Assembly: GCA_016291185.1 (NCBI GenBank)
Contig: JAEFAI010000026.1
Location: 1 to 34,580, forward strand
Origin: Bacteroidales bacterium
Lineage (GTDB): Bacteria; Bacteroidota; Bacteroidia; Bacteroidales; UBA932
Direction of reading: 5' to 3'
Length of the DNA stretch: 34,580 nt
Shown here: positions 8,201 through 15,118 of the stretch, in pieces
How the letters are laid out: the number at the start of each line of letters is the position of its first letter
Numbering within the stretch: position 1 is the first letter of the stretch
Translations under genes and position numbers: made by a program
The notes under the pieces: model-generated
Databases searched by the model: none
What the model saw: only the letters and a program-made list of their open reading frames with translations
What the model was told of the DNA's origin: nothing

Positions 8201-8359
8201 ATGAAAAAGTATGTATGCAACGTTTGCGGGTACGAGTACGACCCGCAGGCCGGCGACCCCGACAACGGGATCGCTCCCGGAACCGCCTTTGAGGACCTTC
8301 CCGCAGATTGGGTATGCCCCGTATGCGGCGTAGGAAAAGAAGATTTCTCCGAACAATAA
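8201..8359 (+). CDS. rubredoxin
   Basis: Small cytoplasmic one-electron carrier with a single Fe(Cys)4 centre, 52 residues, the normal rubredoxin length. The sequence starts [15 protein letters not shown] and ends with [14 protein letters not shown], giving the two knuckles CxxCG (Cys6, Cys9) and CPxCG (Cys39, Cys42), plus the family core [15 protein letters not shown]. It supplies electrons to oxygen- and peroxide-detoxifying enzymes in anaerobes, but no such partner is next to it. It has its own TATCTTTG promoter and a strong terminator, so it is probably monocistronic. Confidence 0.97.
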   Translation: MKKYVCNVCGYEYDPQAGDPDNGIAPGTAFEDLPADWVCPVCGVGKEDFSEQ

Positions 8360-8366
8360 AAACAAG

Positions 8367-8396
8367 CGCCCGGGCTTCCTCGCCCGGGCGTTTTTT
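8367..8396. terminator. bidirectional intrinsic terminator
   Basis: Perfect nine-base stem CGCCCGGGC / GCCCGGGCG with a six-base loop, followed by TTTTTT on the plus strand. On the minus strand the hairpin is followed by CTTGTTTTTATT. It serves the rubredoxin gene (plus) and the convergent EamA transporter gene (minus), whose stop codon lies within the T run. Confidence 0.9.
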
Positions 8397-9282
8397 ATGA
8401 TGCCTTCCGGACGATCCGGCGGGTCTGGATGAGGACCGACAGGATAATCAAAATGAGGCCCAGCCAGAAAGAAAGTCCGACCTCCCGGTATTCGCCGAAC
8501 AACAGGGCGGCGAAAGCGATGCTGTACACGGGCTCGAGGTTATAGGTCAGGTTGACCGTGAACGCCGACAGCACCTGCAGTGCCTGCAGCTGAAACAGGA
8601 AGGGAAGGACGGTGAACACGGAACCCAGCAGGAGCAGCCACCAGACATCATTCCCCTGCGGCGTCAGGTTGGCTCCGGGAAAGACCCACGTATAGAACGG
8701 AATCAGCAGCGACAGCAGGAAGAGACCGCCGACGATCTCATACAGGAGCATCGTGGCACTGTCCTCCCCCGTCTCCCGGGCCACGTTGATGTTGACCAGC
8801 GCAAACAGCGAATAAATGGCCGCCGAGAGCAGGCCGAGAAGGATGCCCAACCGGTATCGGACATCCAGGCTGAAGATAAGCAGAACGCCCGCAATGGCAA
8901 TGAAACTGATCAGCACCTCCACCCAGGAGATCCGCTTCCGGTTGATGAGCGGATCGAGAAGTGTTGTAAAGAAACAGGAGGTCGCGATGCAGGCCACGCC
9001 GATGGAAACGTTGGAGGCCTGGATGCTGGCGTAGAAGGCGATCCAGTGGAGGGACAGCAGGAAGCCGCAGGCGGCGATCTTGACGAAAGACTTCCAGGGC
9101 ATTTTGTGCAGACGGCCCATCAGGGCCAGCACGAGCGCCAGCACGGCGACGCTCACCATCATCCGATACCACACCAGCGGCAGGCCACCCAGCGAGATCA
9201 GCCGGCCAAAAAGGCCCGTCCAACCCGCCAGGAGCACAGCTATGTGGAGAATCACCAGCGTCCTGTTCTCTTCCTTGCCCAT
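8395..9282 (-). CDS. DMT-superfamily transporter, EamA type
   Basis: Predicted inner-membrane metabolite transporter or exporter of the drug/metabolite transporter superfamily, 295 residues. The sequence consists of about ten hydrophobic helices arranged as two EamA repeats, the first ending near INRKRISWVEVLISFIAIAG and the second near NLEPVYSIAFAALLFGE, a typical end-of-repeat pattern. The C-terminus is basic (RRIVRKAS), consistent with a cytoplasmic tail. The substrate is unknown; family members export amino acids, purines or other small metabolites. The ATG at 9282 is the first in frame after the TATTTTTG promoter box at 9313-9306. It shares a terminator hairpin with the convergent rubredoxin gene. 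Confidence 0.9.
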   Translation of the reverse strand: MGKEENRTLVILHIAVLLAGWTGLFGRLISLGGLPLVWYRMMVSVAVLALVLALMGRLHKMPWKSFVKIAACGFLLSLHWIAFYASIQASNVSIGVACIATSCFFTTLLDPLINRKRISWVEVLISFIAIAGVLLIFSLDVRYRLGILLGLLSAAIYSLFALVNINVARETGEDSATMLLYEIVGGLFLLSLLIPFYTWVFPGANLTPQGNDVWWLLLLGSVFTVLPFLFQLQALQVLSAFTVNLTYNLEPVYSIAFAALLFGEYREVGLSFWLGLILIILSVLIQTRRIVRKAS

Positions 9283-9305
9283 AACATATGATAATTTTGC
9301 GGCTG

Positions 9306-9313
9306 CAAAAATA
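9306..9313 (-). promoter_or_regulatory. -7 box of the EamA transporter gene
   Basis: On the minus strand TATTTTTG fits TAnnTTTG and lies 23 bases upstream of the ATG at 9282. A TAATTTTG on the plus strand (9292-9299) is also present but far from the next plus-strand gene. Confidence 0.5.
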
Positions 9314-9359
9314 CAAATCCTGCACGAAAATGCGTATCTTCGCGGGCCAAATTGAGCAT

Positions 9360-9545
9360 ATGGATCATTTACCGCTGAACGACATACCGATGCTGGTGTC
9401 CAGCATCAACTTTCTGCTCCGCGACGAGGAGTTCGAGAACCTGGACCAGATCTGCTACTGCTACGATGTGGAGCGGGACGAGCTGGACCGCATCCTCGCC
9501 AGCGGCGGCTACTCCTACCGGGAGGCACAGAACCGCATTATCTGA
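9360..9545 (+). CDS. DUF4250 domain protein
   Basis: Small protein of 61 residues without signal peptide or membrane helix. The pattern LPLNDIPMLVSSINFLLRDEEFENLDQI followed by GGYSYREAQN matches what I remember of DUF4250: a start of LPxDPxMLxSxxN, an LRD motif, and a GYxY...N ending. The function is unknown. The ATG at 9360 follows a TATCTTCG box (9335-9342), a common variant of the Bacteroidota -7 element. A short unknown gene and an alpha/beta hydrolase gene follow on the same strand with gaps of 6 and 16 bases, so the three probably share a transcript. Confidence 0.75.
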   Translation: MDHLPLNDIPMLVSSINFLLRDEEFENLDQICYCYDVERDELDRILASGGYSYREAQNRII

Positions 9546-9551
9546 TTGGTT

Positions 9552-9812
9552 ATGAGCCCCCTTCAGTCTGTCGCGCAGCAGGCATATGCCTTCTTTCACC
9601 AGAAGGAAAAGGTTTACCGTTTCTCCACCTCTGAAACAGAGAAAGATCATATCGAGGAGGCCATCTCATCCTACGTAAACCAGATGTCCCCGGAACTGTA
9701 CGAGACCCTCTCCGATGGCTCCGCCTCTTTCCTGCGCGAGCATGTGTCCTTCCCGGAAGACCTTCGGAAGGCCCTCGAGAAACTGGAGAAAATGATTATC
9801 TTCGCAGGGTAA
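9552..9812 (+). CDS. small hypothetical protein
   Basis: Unrecognised 86-residue protein. It is predicted soluble and mostly helical, acidic in the middle (SETEKDHIEEAISSYV) and ending in a helix with a hydrophobic tail (LRKALEKLEKMIIFAG). There is no signal peptide, cysteine or recognised motif. Two starts are possible: ATG 9552 or TTG 9546; ATG is preferred. It lies between the DUF4250 gene and an alpha/beta hydrolase gene with short gaps, and its base composition resembles its neighbours, supporting a real gene. No function can be assigned. Confidence 0.65.
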   Translation: MSPLQSVAQQAYAFFHQKEKVYRFSTSETEKDHIEEAISSYVNQMSPELYETLSDGSASFLREHVSFPEDLRKALEKLEKMIIFAG

Positions 9813-9828
9813 CACTGAAGATAATAGC

Positions 9829-10569
9829 ATGGACTTCAAATTATTGGGGAAAGAGGGTGCGCCCTCGCTGATGCTCATTCCGGGGCTGGGAGTCTCCTAC
9901 GAAATCTTCCTGCCCCTGGTGGAGCTGCTGAAGGACAAGTTCCGGATCATCGCCGTCCAGGTGGACGGCTTCACACTGGGCGAGCAGACCCGTTTCACCT
10001 CCGTCGATGACCAGGCGGCGCAGGCGATCGCCTTCATCCAGGAGCGATTCGACGGCCACCTGGATGGCGCCTACGGGCTCTCCCTGGGTGGAAAGATCCT
10101 GTCCCGCATGCTGGAGCGCGACGAGGTGACGATCGACCACGCCGTCCTCGACGCCGCTCCCCTGCTGCCGCTGCCCAAATGGCTGGTGGGTCCGCTCCGC
10201 TATTACCAAAGCTTCAATGTGTGGACCTGCTATCGCTGGACCGGCTTCTGGCGCTGGGTGTTCCACTCCCACTATTTCGACGTGCTGCTGGACGAGTGCC
10301 GCAAGACCTTTCCCTACGGCGGAAGACGCGCCGTGCTGGACGGCTACAAATCAGTCTATACCAATAAATTAGAGTCCATCCACGGGGCGGACATCCATTT
10401 CTGGTACGGAACGAAGGAGGCCTTTGTGGCCAAGCCGCAGGCGGAGCATCTGCAAAAGATCTGTCCGGCGTTGCACGTGGAGGTTTTCCCCAAGTCCAAC
10501 CACGGACAACTGCTGGTGGACCACCCGGACGAGGTGGCCAAACGGATGGAGAGAATCGTCCTGCCTTAA
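9829..10569 (+). CDS. alpha/beta hydrolase
   Basis: Predicted cytoplasmic alpha/beta hydrolase, 246 residues, no signal peptide. The LIPGLGVSYEIF segment is the oxyanion-hole region, the nucleophile elbow is YGLSLGGK with Ser85, and the C-terminal His225 lies in SNHGQLL. Between strands 6 and 7 there is a cap rich in aromatic residues (YYQSFNVWTCYRWTGFWRWVF), suggesting a hydrophobic acyl-binding pocket (inference). The exact substrate is unknown. It is the third gene of the DUF4250 cluster. Its stop codon (10567-10569) overlaps the stop of the convergent membrane-protein gene (10566-10568) by two bases. Confidence 0.83.
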   Translation: MDFKLLGKEGAPSLMLIPGLGVSYEIFLPLVELLKDKFRIIAVQVDGFTLGEQTRFTSVDDQAAQAIAFIQERFDGHLDGAYGLSLGGKILSRMLERDEVTIDHAVLDAAPLLPLPKWLVGPLRYYQSFNVWTCYRWTGFWRWVFHSHYFDVLLDECRKTFPYGGRRAVLDGYKSVYTNKLESIHGADIHFWYGTKEAFVAKPQAEHLQKICPALHVEVFPKSNHGQLLVDHPDEVAKRMERIVLP

Positions 10570-10967
10570 GCCTTCTTCTGGCAACGCCAGGCGACGACGG
10601 CCTCGACCAGGCCCAGCACGAAATAGATGTTGCTGATGGCCACGAATCCCCACACATACCACTCCAGGGCGATCCACAGCATCAGGATGATGCCGCAGGC
10701 GAAGGTCACCCAGTAGGCCAGCGGATGCTTCTTGAAGAGCATCACGGCCGCGAGAAGCTGTGGGAGACCGTTCACGGCCAGCAGGACGCAGCCGGAGGGG
10801 AAGAAATCCTTGAAGAAGATGTCCGGCCAGGGCAGTTTGGCGCGCAGAAGGTCCAGCATCGCTTCCCCGCCCCAGCTCACGCCGGCAGGGTCCATCCACA
10901 TCATCACGGCGCCGCCGACAGCGCCGACAGCGATGAACAGGGTCAGGATTTTCAGAAAAGTCTTCAT
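10566..10967 (-). CDS. small integral membrane protein
   Basis: Unrecognised membrane protein of 133 residues. There are four hydrophobic segments: LKILTLFIAVGAVGGAVMMWM (about 5-25), GCVLLAVNGLPQLLAAVMLF (about 60-80), ALYWVTFACGII-like helix (about 85-105) and IYFVLGLVEAVVAW (about 115-128), ending in a basic tail. The layout resembles small DoxX-like or DUF membrane proteins, but I cannot name the family. The ATG at 10967 is chosen because the -7 box TATTTTTG (10984-10977) ends only nine bases upstream; the alternative ATG at 10979 overlaps that box. The leader would be very short. Confidence 0.7.
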   Translation of the reverse strand: MKTFLKILTLFIAVGAVGGAVMMWMDPAGVSWGGEAMLDLLRAKLPWPDIFFKDFFPSGCVLLAVNGLPQLLAAVMLFKKHPLAYWVTFACGIILMLWIALEWYVWGFVAISNIYFVLGLVEAVVAWRCQKKA

Positions 10968-10976
10968 ATACGCCTG

Positions 10977-11006
10977 CAAAAATAAGAATCTTTTTCGTTA
11001 CCTTTG
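10977..11006. promoter_or_regulatory. divergent -7 boxes (membrane protein / small basic protein)
   Basis: Minus strand TATTTTTG (10984-10977), nine bases before the membrane protein ATG; plus strand TACCTTTG (10999-11006), 23 bases before the ATG at 11030. Both match TAnnTTTG exactly. Confidence 0.55.
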
Positions 11007-11029
11007 ATACGCGGAGTAAAAGAGCGGAT

Positions 11030-11218
11030 ATGAAACCAAAACGGAAACAGAAGCAGCTGAGGATCACAGAGGCCGACTTTATGCTGGCCAACCGCAGGGC
11101 CGCCCGGCTCGAAGAGATCGCCGAGCACGGCAAGCCCGTTTCCTTCCGCCGGACCATCCACAAATCCAAGAAAGCCTACGACCGCAAGCGCTTCAAGAAA
11201 ATCGCCTTGCAGGAATAA
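11030..11218 (+). CDS. small basic conserved protein
   Basis: A 62-residue, strongly basic, probably soluble protein starting MKPKRKQKQLRITEADFMLANRRAAR and ending FRRTIHKSKKAYDRKRFKK. From memory, proteins with the same core (ITEADF..ANR.A...EEI..HG.P.SFR..IHKSKK.Y.RK) recur in Bacteroidales genomes as hypothetical proteins; no function is established to my knowledge. The charge suggests nucleic-acid or ribosome binding (inference only). It has its own TACCTTTG promoter box, and the thioesterase gene starts 17 bases downstream. Confidence 0.75.
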   Translation: MKPKRKQKQLRITEADFMLANRRAARLEEIAEHGKPVSFRRTIHKSKKAYDRKRFKKIALQE

Positions 11219-11235
11219 TCGATATAATTTGTTTT

Positions 11236-11625
11236 ATGGTAACAATTGGAATCAAAGGAAGGGAGGAAGCGGTGGTGCTTCCGGAACTTACAGCAAAGCA
11301 TATCGGCAGCGGCACCGTGGCGGTGCTCGCGACGCCCATGATGATCGCCCTGATGGAAAAGACCTGCCGCCTGTCGGTGAAGCCGTATCTGGACGAAGGC
11401 CAGGAGACCGTCGGAACGCACGTGAATGTCAGTCACGACAGCGCCACGCCCGAAGGGATGAAGGTATGGTGCGAGTCGGAGGTCATTGAGGTGGACCGCC
11501 GCAAGATCACCTTCAAGGTGGTCGTGTACGACGCCGACGGCATCATCGGCCAGGGCACGCACGAGCGCTTCATCATCGACGAGAAGAAATTCGGGGAGAA
11601 GATGAGCGCCAAGCGGCGCTTATAA
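11236..11625 (+). CDS. hot-dog fold thioesterase (FlK-like)
   Basis: Predicted acyl-CoA thioesterase of the hot-dog fold, close to the fluoroacetyl-CoA thioesterase (FlK) group, 129 residues. The Thr33 (in LATPMM), Glu41 (in ALMEKTC) and His67 (in NVSHDSA) have the spacing 8 and 26 that I recall for the FlK catalytic triad Thr42/Glu50/His76. The C-terminal GQGTHERFII strand is also typical. Most Bacteroidota members are not tested; the natural substrate is unknown and the fluoroacetate activity of the name-giver should not be assumed. It is cytoplasmic, with no signal peptide. It follows the small basic protein gene by 17 bases. Confidence 0.83.
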   Translation: MVTIGIKGREEAVVLPELTAKHIGSGTVAVLATPMMIALMEKTCRLSVKPYLDEGQETVGTHVNVSHDSATPEGMKVWCESEVIEVDRRKITFKVVVYDADGIIGQGTHERFIIDEKKFGEKMSAKRRL

Positions 11626-11707
11626 CAATCCTTCAGGATTCGGCCCGATGCCGACACTTTCTGGGCGGCACCGACAAAGGCAAACATTTAACTATCTTGC
11701 TCGATTG

Positions 11708-12730
11708 ATGGCTTCCGGCAGACAATACTATCTCGACAACCTGAAGGTCTGGTTGACCGTCCTCGTGATCTTCCATCACGCCGGGCAGGCCTATGGCAGC
11801 GGCGGGGGTTGGGCTTATACGCCAAGCAACCCGGCGGAGTTCCTCCCCTGGCTGGGGAACTTCTTCAGCGTGAACGCAGGCTTCTTCATGGGGCTGTACT
11901 TCCTGATCTCCGGCTATTTTGTCCCGACCAGTTACGACAAGAACGGCGGCAAGGCCTTCGTCCGCAAGAAGCTGGTCCGGCTGGGCATTCCCTGGCTGGT
12001 GATGGGCACCATCCTGTCCGTCCTCTCAGGCAAGTTCGAGACCGGACACATGTGGTTCGTCGAGAGCCTGCTCTTATTCTGTCTGCTGTATGCACTGTAC
12101 CGGCGCTTCTTCCCGCCGCTCCGGAGCCGCGAGCAGCGGCCGGCCTTCTGGGCGCTGCTGCTGATTGGACTCGTGATGGGTACCGGCAGCTTTTTCATTC
12201 GCCAGGTAAGTCCGCAGGACCACTGGATCTGGCCCTTCGGCATTATCCCCCTGCCGCTGGAGCCCGCCCATTACCTGCAGTACGTGATGCTGTTCGTGCT
12301 GGGCATCCTGGCCCGGCGCCTGGGCTGGCTGGAGCGGATGGGCAACCGCCTCGGCGCCGTGTCGCTCGGCCTCGGCGTCCTGTTCGCCCTGGGCATCTAC
12401 CTGCGCGGCGACGGCGCCTGGAGCGCCTTTGTCTGGCGCTGGTTCGGATTCTACGAATCCCTGCTGTGCGTCTTCCTCTGCGCCGGTCTGCTCTGGCTGT
12501 TCCGTCGCGTCGATAACGGCACCTCCGGCTTCAAACAGTGGTGCGCGGCCCAGTCGTACGGCGCCTACATCTTCCACATGCTGCTGATGCTGGTCCTCCA
12601 GTTCGCCACGGACGCGGTCTGGATGGGCGCCTTCGGCAAATTCTTCTTCATCGGCACCGTCACGACCGTGCTGGCCTTCACACTGACCTGGCTGCTACGC
12701 CTGATCCCAGGCGTCAAGAAAGTAATCTGA
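11708..12730 (+). CDS. acyltransferase-3 family membrane protein
   Basis: Predicted integral membrane O-acyltransferase (acyltransferase family 3), 340 residues with about ten hydrophobic helices. The N-terminus YYLDNLKVWLTVLVIFHHAGQAYG matches the family's opening, where the His pair in the first helix is thought to take part in acyl transfer. Such enzymes acylate sugars, lipids or peptides at the cytoplasmic membrane; the acceptor here is unknown. ATG 11708 is chosen over upstream starts because the family signature begins within ten residues. A TATCTTGC sequence at 11693-11700, a weak -7 match, would leave a leader of only a few bases. The GNAT gene follows after two bases, so they are co-transcribed. 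Confidence 0.87.
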   Translation: MASGRQYYLDNLKVWLTVLVIFHHAGQAYGSGGGWAYTPSNPAEFLPWLGNFFSVNAGFFMGLYFLISGYFVPTSYDKNGGKAFVRKKLVRLGIPWLVMGTILSVLSGKFETGHMWFVESLLLFCLLYALYRRFFPPLRSREQRPAFWALLLIGLVMGTGSFFIRQVSPQDHWIWPFGIIPLPLEPAHYLQYVMLFVLGILARRLGWLERMGNRLGAVSLGLGVLFALGIYLRGDGAWSAFVWRWFGFYESLLCVFLCAGLLWLFRRVDNGTSGFKQWCAAQSYGAYIFHMLLMLVLQFATDAVWMGAFGKFFFIGTVTTVLAFTLTWLLRLIPGVKKVI

Positions 12731-12732
12731 CC

Positions 12733-13251
12733 ATGGAAACAGACAGAATCATACTCCGCCCGTGGCGGGACAGTGATGCCGAGGCGCTGTACAAATGGGC
12801 CTCGGACCCCGATATAGGGCCCCGGGCCGGTTGGCCGCCGCATCAATCCGTTGAAGAAAGCCTGGAAATCATCCGGACTGTATTCCGTGACGCGACAAAC
12901 ACCTGGGCCATTGAATGGAAAGAGACGGGCGAAGCCATCGGTGCCATGGGCTATGGCCCCTCTTGCGACTGTCGGCTGCCGGCCCGCAAGGGAGAGCCCA
13001 TCTGCGGTTACTGGGTAGCCAAGCCCTATTGGAACAGAGGCATTTGTACGGATGCCCTGCGGCTGATGATTTCCCACATCCGGGAGACCACCGATATCAA
13101 GTCTTTGATCTCCGGGCACTTCGTGGACAACCCCGCCAGCGGCCGCGTGATGGAGAAATGCGGCTTCATCGCCACTGGTAAAACCGTCATTGACGAATCC
13201 CAGTATCAAGGAAAAGACCGCCCCATCCGGGTCCTCCGACTGGAACTATAA
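12733..13251 (+). CDS. GNAT N-acetyltransferase, RimJ/RimL type
   Basis: Predicted acetyl-CoA-dependent N-acetyltransferase of the RimJ/RimL branch, 172 residues, cytoplasmic. The start METDRIILRPWRDSDAEALYKWASD is the classic opening of this subgroup, GYWVAKPYWNRGICTDALRLM is the acetyl-CoA-binding helix with its R/Q-x-x-G-x-G/A motif replaced by WNRGIC, and the NPASGRVMEKCGF segment is the conserved C-terminal motif. Substrates may be a protein N-terminus, an aminoglycoside-like molecule or a small metabolite; none can be assigned. It starts two bases after the acyltransferase stop codon. Confidence 0.88.
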   Translation: METDRIILRPWRDSDAEALYKWASDPDIGPRAGWPPHQSVEESLEIIRTVFRDATNTWAIEWKETGEAIGAMGYGPSCDCRLPARKGEPICGYWVAKPYWNRGICTDALRLMISHIRETTDIKSLISGHFVDNPASGRVMEKCGFIATGKTVIDESQYQGKDRPIRVLRLEL

Positions 13252-13262
13252 CATAATAGTAT

Positions 13263-13448
13263 ATGAAAGAGTATCTCATCAAATCAATCGTGTCAGCCCT
13301 GATTTTCATGGGACTGACCCTGGCCTTCGATGCCATTTTCAACGAGGTGGGCAGCATCTGGAAATACGTGATTTCCGGCACATTCTTCGGCTTCGCTTTC
13401 GAGGGCTGGTTTCACTTCTTCAAAAAAAGGAAAGATTCCGGCAAGTAG
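13263..13448 (+). CDS. small membrane protein
   Basis: A 61-residue protein with two hydrophobic helices (about 5-24, IKSIVSALIFMGLTLAFDAIF, and about 33-51, WKYVISGTFFGFAFEGWFHF) and a basic C-terminus FKKRKDSGK, consistent with a small inner-membrane hairpin whose ends lie in the cytoplasm. No family is recognised. It lies between two GNAT genes with gaps of 11 and 1 bases, so it is almost certainly translated from the same transcript. Function unknown. Confidence 0.75.
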   Translation: MKEYLIKSIVSALIFMGLTLAFDAIFNEVGSIWKYVISGTFFGFAFEGWFHFFKKRKDSGK

Positions 13449-13449
13449 C

Positions 13450-13950
13450 ATGAAAGCCATGACCATCCGAACTGCCCAGACGAACGATTTATCGGATATT
13501 ATGGCTGTCCTGGAGGCAGCCAAGGGCATTATGCGTGCATCGGGCAATGCCGGACAGTGGGTGGGCGGCTATCCTTCGGAGGAGATCATCTTGCAGGACA
13601 TCAACCAGGGGTACGGACAGGTCGTCATGGCAGACGGACGCATCGCGGGCTATTTCGCGTTCATCCCGTCCCCGGAGCCGACTTACGCCGAAATTTTCAA
13701 CGGTGCCTGGCCAGATGACTCCCTACCCTACCACGTCGTGCATCGCATCGGCAGCTATCCGGAGATTCACGGGGTTTTCCAGGCCATCATGGACTGGTGC
13801 TTCGCCCGTAGCAGAAACATCCGTATCGACACGCACCGAGACAACCGGATCATGCAGCACAACATCCTGAAATACGGATTCCAGTACTGCGGCATCATCC
13901 ACCTGGCCACCGGGGACGAACGGCTGGCCTACCAGAAGATGGACAAATAA
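13450..13950 (+). CDS. GNAT N-acetyltransferase
   Basis: Predicted GNAT-fold acetyltransferase, 166 residues, cytoplasmic. The N-terminus TIRTAQTNDLSDIMAVLEAAKGIMRASGNAGQW is typical of a Bacteroidota/Firmicutes group of unassigned GNAT proteins; IRIDTHRDNRIMQHNILKYGFQYCGII is the conserved C-terminal half, where a D-T-H/x-x-N-x-x-M-Q segment ends in the G-F/Y strand. The usual Q/RxxGxG/A acetyl-CoA loop is weak in this branch. The substrate is unknown. It begins one base after the stop of the small membrane protein. Confidence 0.85.
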   Translation: MKAMTIRTAQTNDLSDIMAVLEAAKGIMRASGNAGQWVGGYPSEEIILQDINQGYGQVVMADGRIAGYFAFIPSPEPTYAEIFNGAWPDDSLPYHVVHRIGSYPEIHGVFQAIMDWCFARSRNIRIDTHRDNRIMQHNILKYGFQYCGIIHLATGDERLAYQKMDK

Positions 13951-13960
13951 CGAAAGAGTC

Positions 13961-14632
13961 ATGAAGAACGCAATTGGCGGACACCCCTGCCAGCTTTTCG
14001 GGTCGGAGCGACCGGCGTGCTTGCTGGTACAGCCGTCGGCGCGCCACGAAGCCGCGACGCTGGAAGCCGAGGCCCGGCAGATCGCAGCACGCTCCCCTTC
14101 CCCTTTTGTGCTGGCTGCGTTTGAAGTCGAAGACTGGATCGTCGATCTGATGCCCTGGCCGGACGGGAACATCTCCCGGGATGCGGAGGCGGGCCGGCAC
14201 GGGCAGCAGACGCTTCAGTACGTGCTGCTGTCCCTGCTCCCCGCGTTGCGGGAACGCTTCGGGGACCTTCCCGCCGTGATTGGCGGCTACTCGCTGGGCG
14301 GGCTCTTTTCCCTGTGGGCGGCAGCCCAGACGGACCGTTTCCGCGCCGTGGCAGCCGCCTCCCCGTCAGTCTGGATCCGCGACTGGAAGACCTTCAGCGA
14401 GCAGCACCCGACGCTGGCCGAGGCGGTGTATCTGAGCCTTGGCGACCGGGAAGAACATGTGCGGAACCAGGCCATTGCCCGCGTCGGAGACGGCATCCGC
14501 GCGCAACACGAGCTGCTTCAGCGACAGCTGGGACCCGAGCGCTGCTCGCTGGTCTGGGAGCCCGGGAATCATTTCACCGACAACGAAGGCCGCCTGGCCC
14601 GGGCATTCGCCTGGTGCATCGAGCGTTTGTAA
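13961..14632 (+). CDS. alpha/beta hydrolase, putative esterase
   Basis: Predicted alpha/beta hydrolase related to the esterase-D/IroE-like putative esterases, 223 residues, no signal peptide. The nucleophile is Ser111 in GGYSLGGLFSLW; the acid is probably Asp162 in SLGDREEH; the His is 204 in EPGNHFTD. The substrate is unknown. It sits at the end of the GNAT-containing cluster, 10 bases after the previous gene, and its base composition is like the genes before it. The DNA after its stop becomes more AT-rich, marking the start of an accessory stretch. Confidence 0.84.
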   Translation: MKNAIGGHPCQLFGSERPACLLVQPSARHEAATLEAEARQIAARSPSPFVLAAFEVEDWIVDLMPWPDGNISRDAEAGRHGQQTLQYVLLSLLPALRERFGDLPAVIGGYSLGGLFSLWAAAQTDRFRAVAAASPSVWIRDWKTFSEQHPTLAEAVYLSLGDREEHVRNQAIARVGDGIRAQHELLQRQLGPERCSLVWEPGNHFTDNEGRLARAFAWCIERL

Positions 14633-14642
14633 ACTCTTTCTC

Positions 14643-15020
14643 TTGGACGCTCCTATTGAGCAGAGCACGAAAAGAAGGTTGATATACCTCCTTTTTGCGT
14701 TATTCTGCTTCGGATTCGGCCTCCTGCTGAATTACACCTACAGGCCTTATGTATATAGGAATCAAATCAATGACTTACATTTGGCAGATGTCATCGGAAA
14801 CATAGTGGCCGTACCCGCTGCAGCCTTCTTCTTCTATGCCATGAACAAATCCATCCGATATAACAAATTTGCCATTCTTATTATTGATTTCTTGATTTGG
14901 TGTTTTTATGAGGTCACGCTCTCCAATACTTTTGATTGGTGGGACATCCTGGCATCTTTGATTATGTGTTTTGTGACATATCCGATTCTGGTGATACTCG
15001 AGAAGAGCGTTTCAGACTAA
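14643..15020 (+). CDS. small membrane protein, probable TTG start
   Basis: Unrecognised membrane protein, about 125 residues from a TTG codon at 14643. Four hydrophobic helices can be seen: RRLIYLLFALFCFGFGLLLNY, ADVIGNIVAVPAAAFFFYA, KFAILIIDFLIWCFYEV and ILASLIMCFVTYPILVILE. No ATG lies between the previous stop codon (14632) and the first helix; candidate starts are TTG 14643, ATT 14655 or TTG 14679, so the exact start is uncertain. The motif NYTYRPYVYRNQINDLHLADVIGN looks conserved-like and argues for a genuine gene. No function can be assigned. Confidence 0.6.
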   Translation: MDAPIEQSTKRRLIYLLFALFCFGFGLLLNYTYRPYVYRNQINDLHLADVIGNIVAVPAAAFFFYAMNKSIRYNKFAILIIDFLIWCFYEVTLSNTFDWWDILASLIMCFVTYPILVILEKSVSD

Positions 15021-15050
15021 AATCAACTACACCAAATTATCTCAAAAAAG

Positions 15051-15102
15051 TTTTGCAAATTAAAATATATCGTTTACCTTTGTATCGGATTCCGATATAT
15101 CG
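15051..15102 (+). promoter_or_regulatory. padR promoter with overlapping palindromic operators
   Basis: TTTG (15052-15055), a 19-base spacer and TACCTTTG (15075-15082) form a textbook Bacteroidota promoter. Directly after the -7 box is a perfect 15-base palindrome, TATCGGA-T-TCCGATA (15083-15097), overlapped by a second, CGATATATCG (15093-15102). TATCG half-sites recur at 15068, 15083 and 15098, exactly 15 bases apart. This layout fits autorepression by the PadR protein encoded just downstream. The same motif is found at the DoxX operon. Confidence 0.75.
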
Positions 15103-15118
15103 GGAAACAATATAACAT

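Noticed and set aside
11627..11640. Hairpin AATCC-TTCA-GGATT after the thioesterase gene as terminator
   Set aside because: Five-base AT-rich stem with no following T run.
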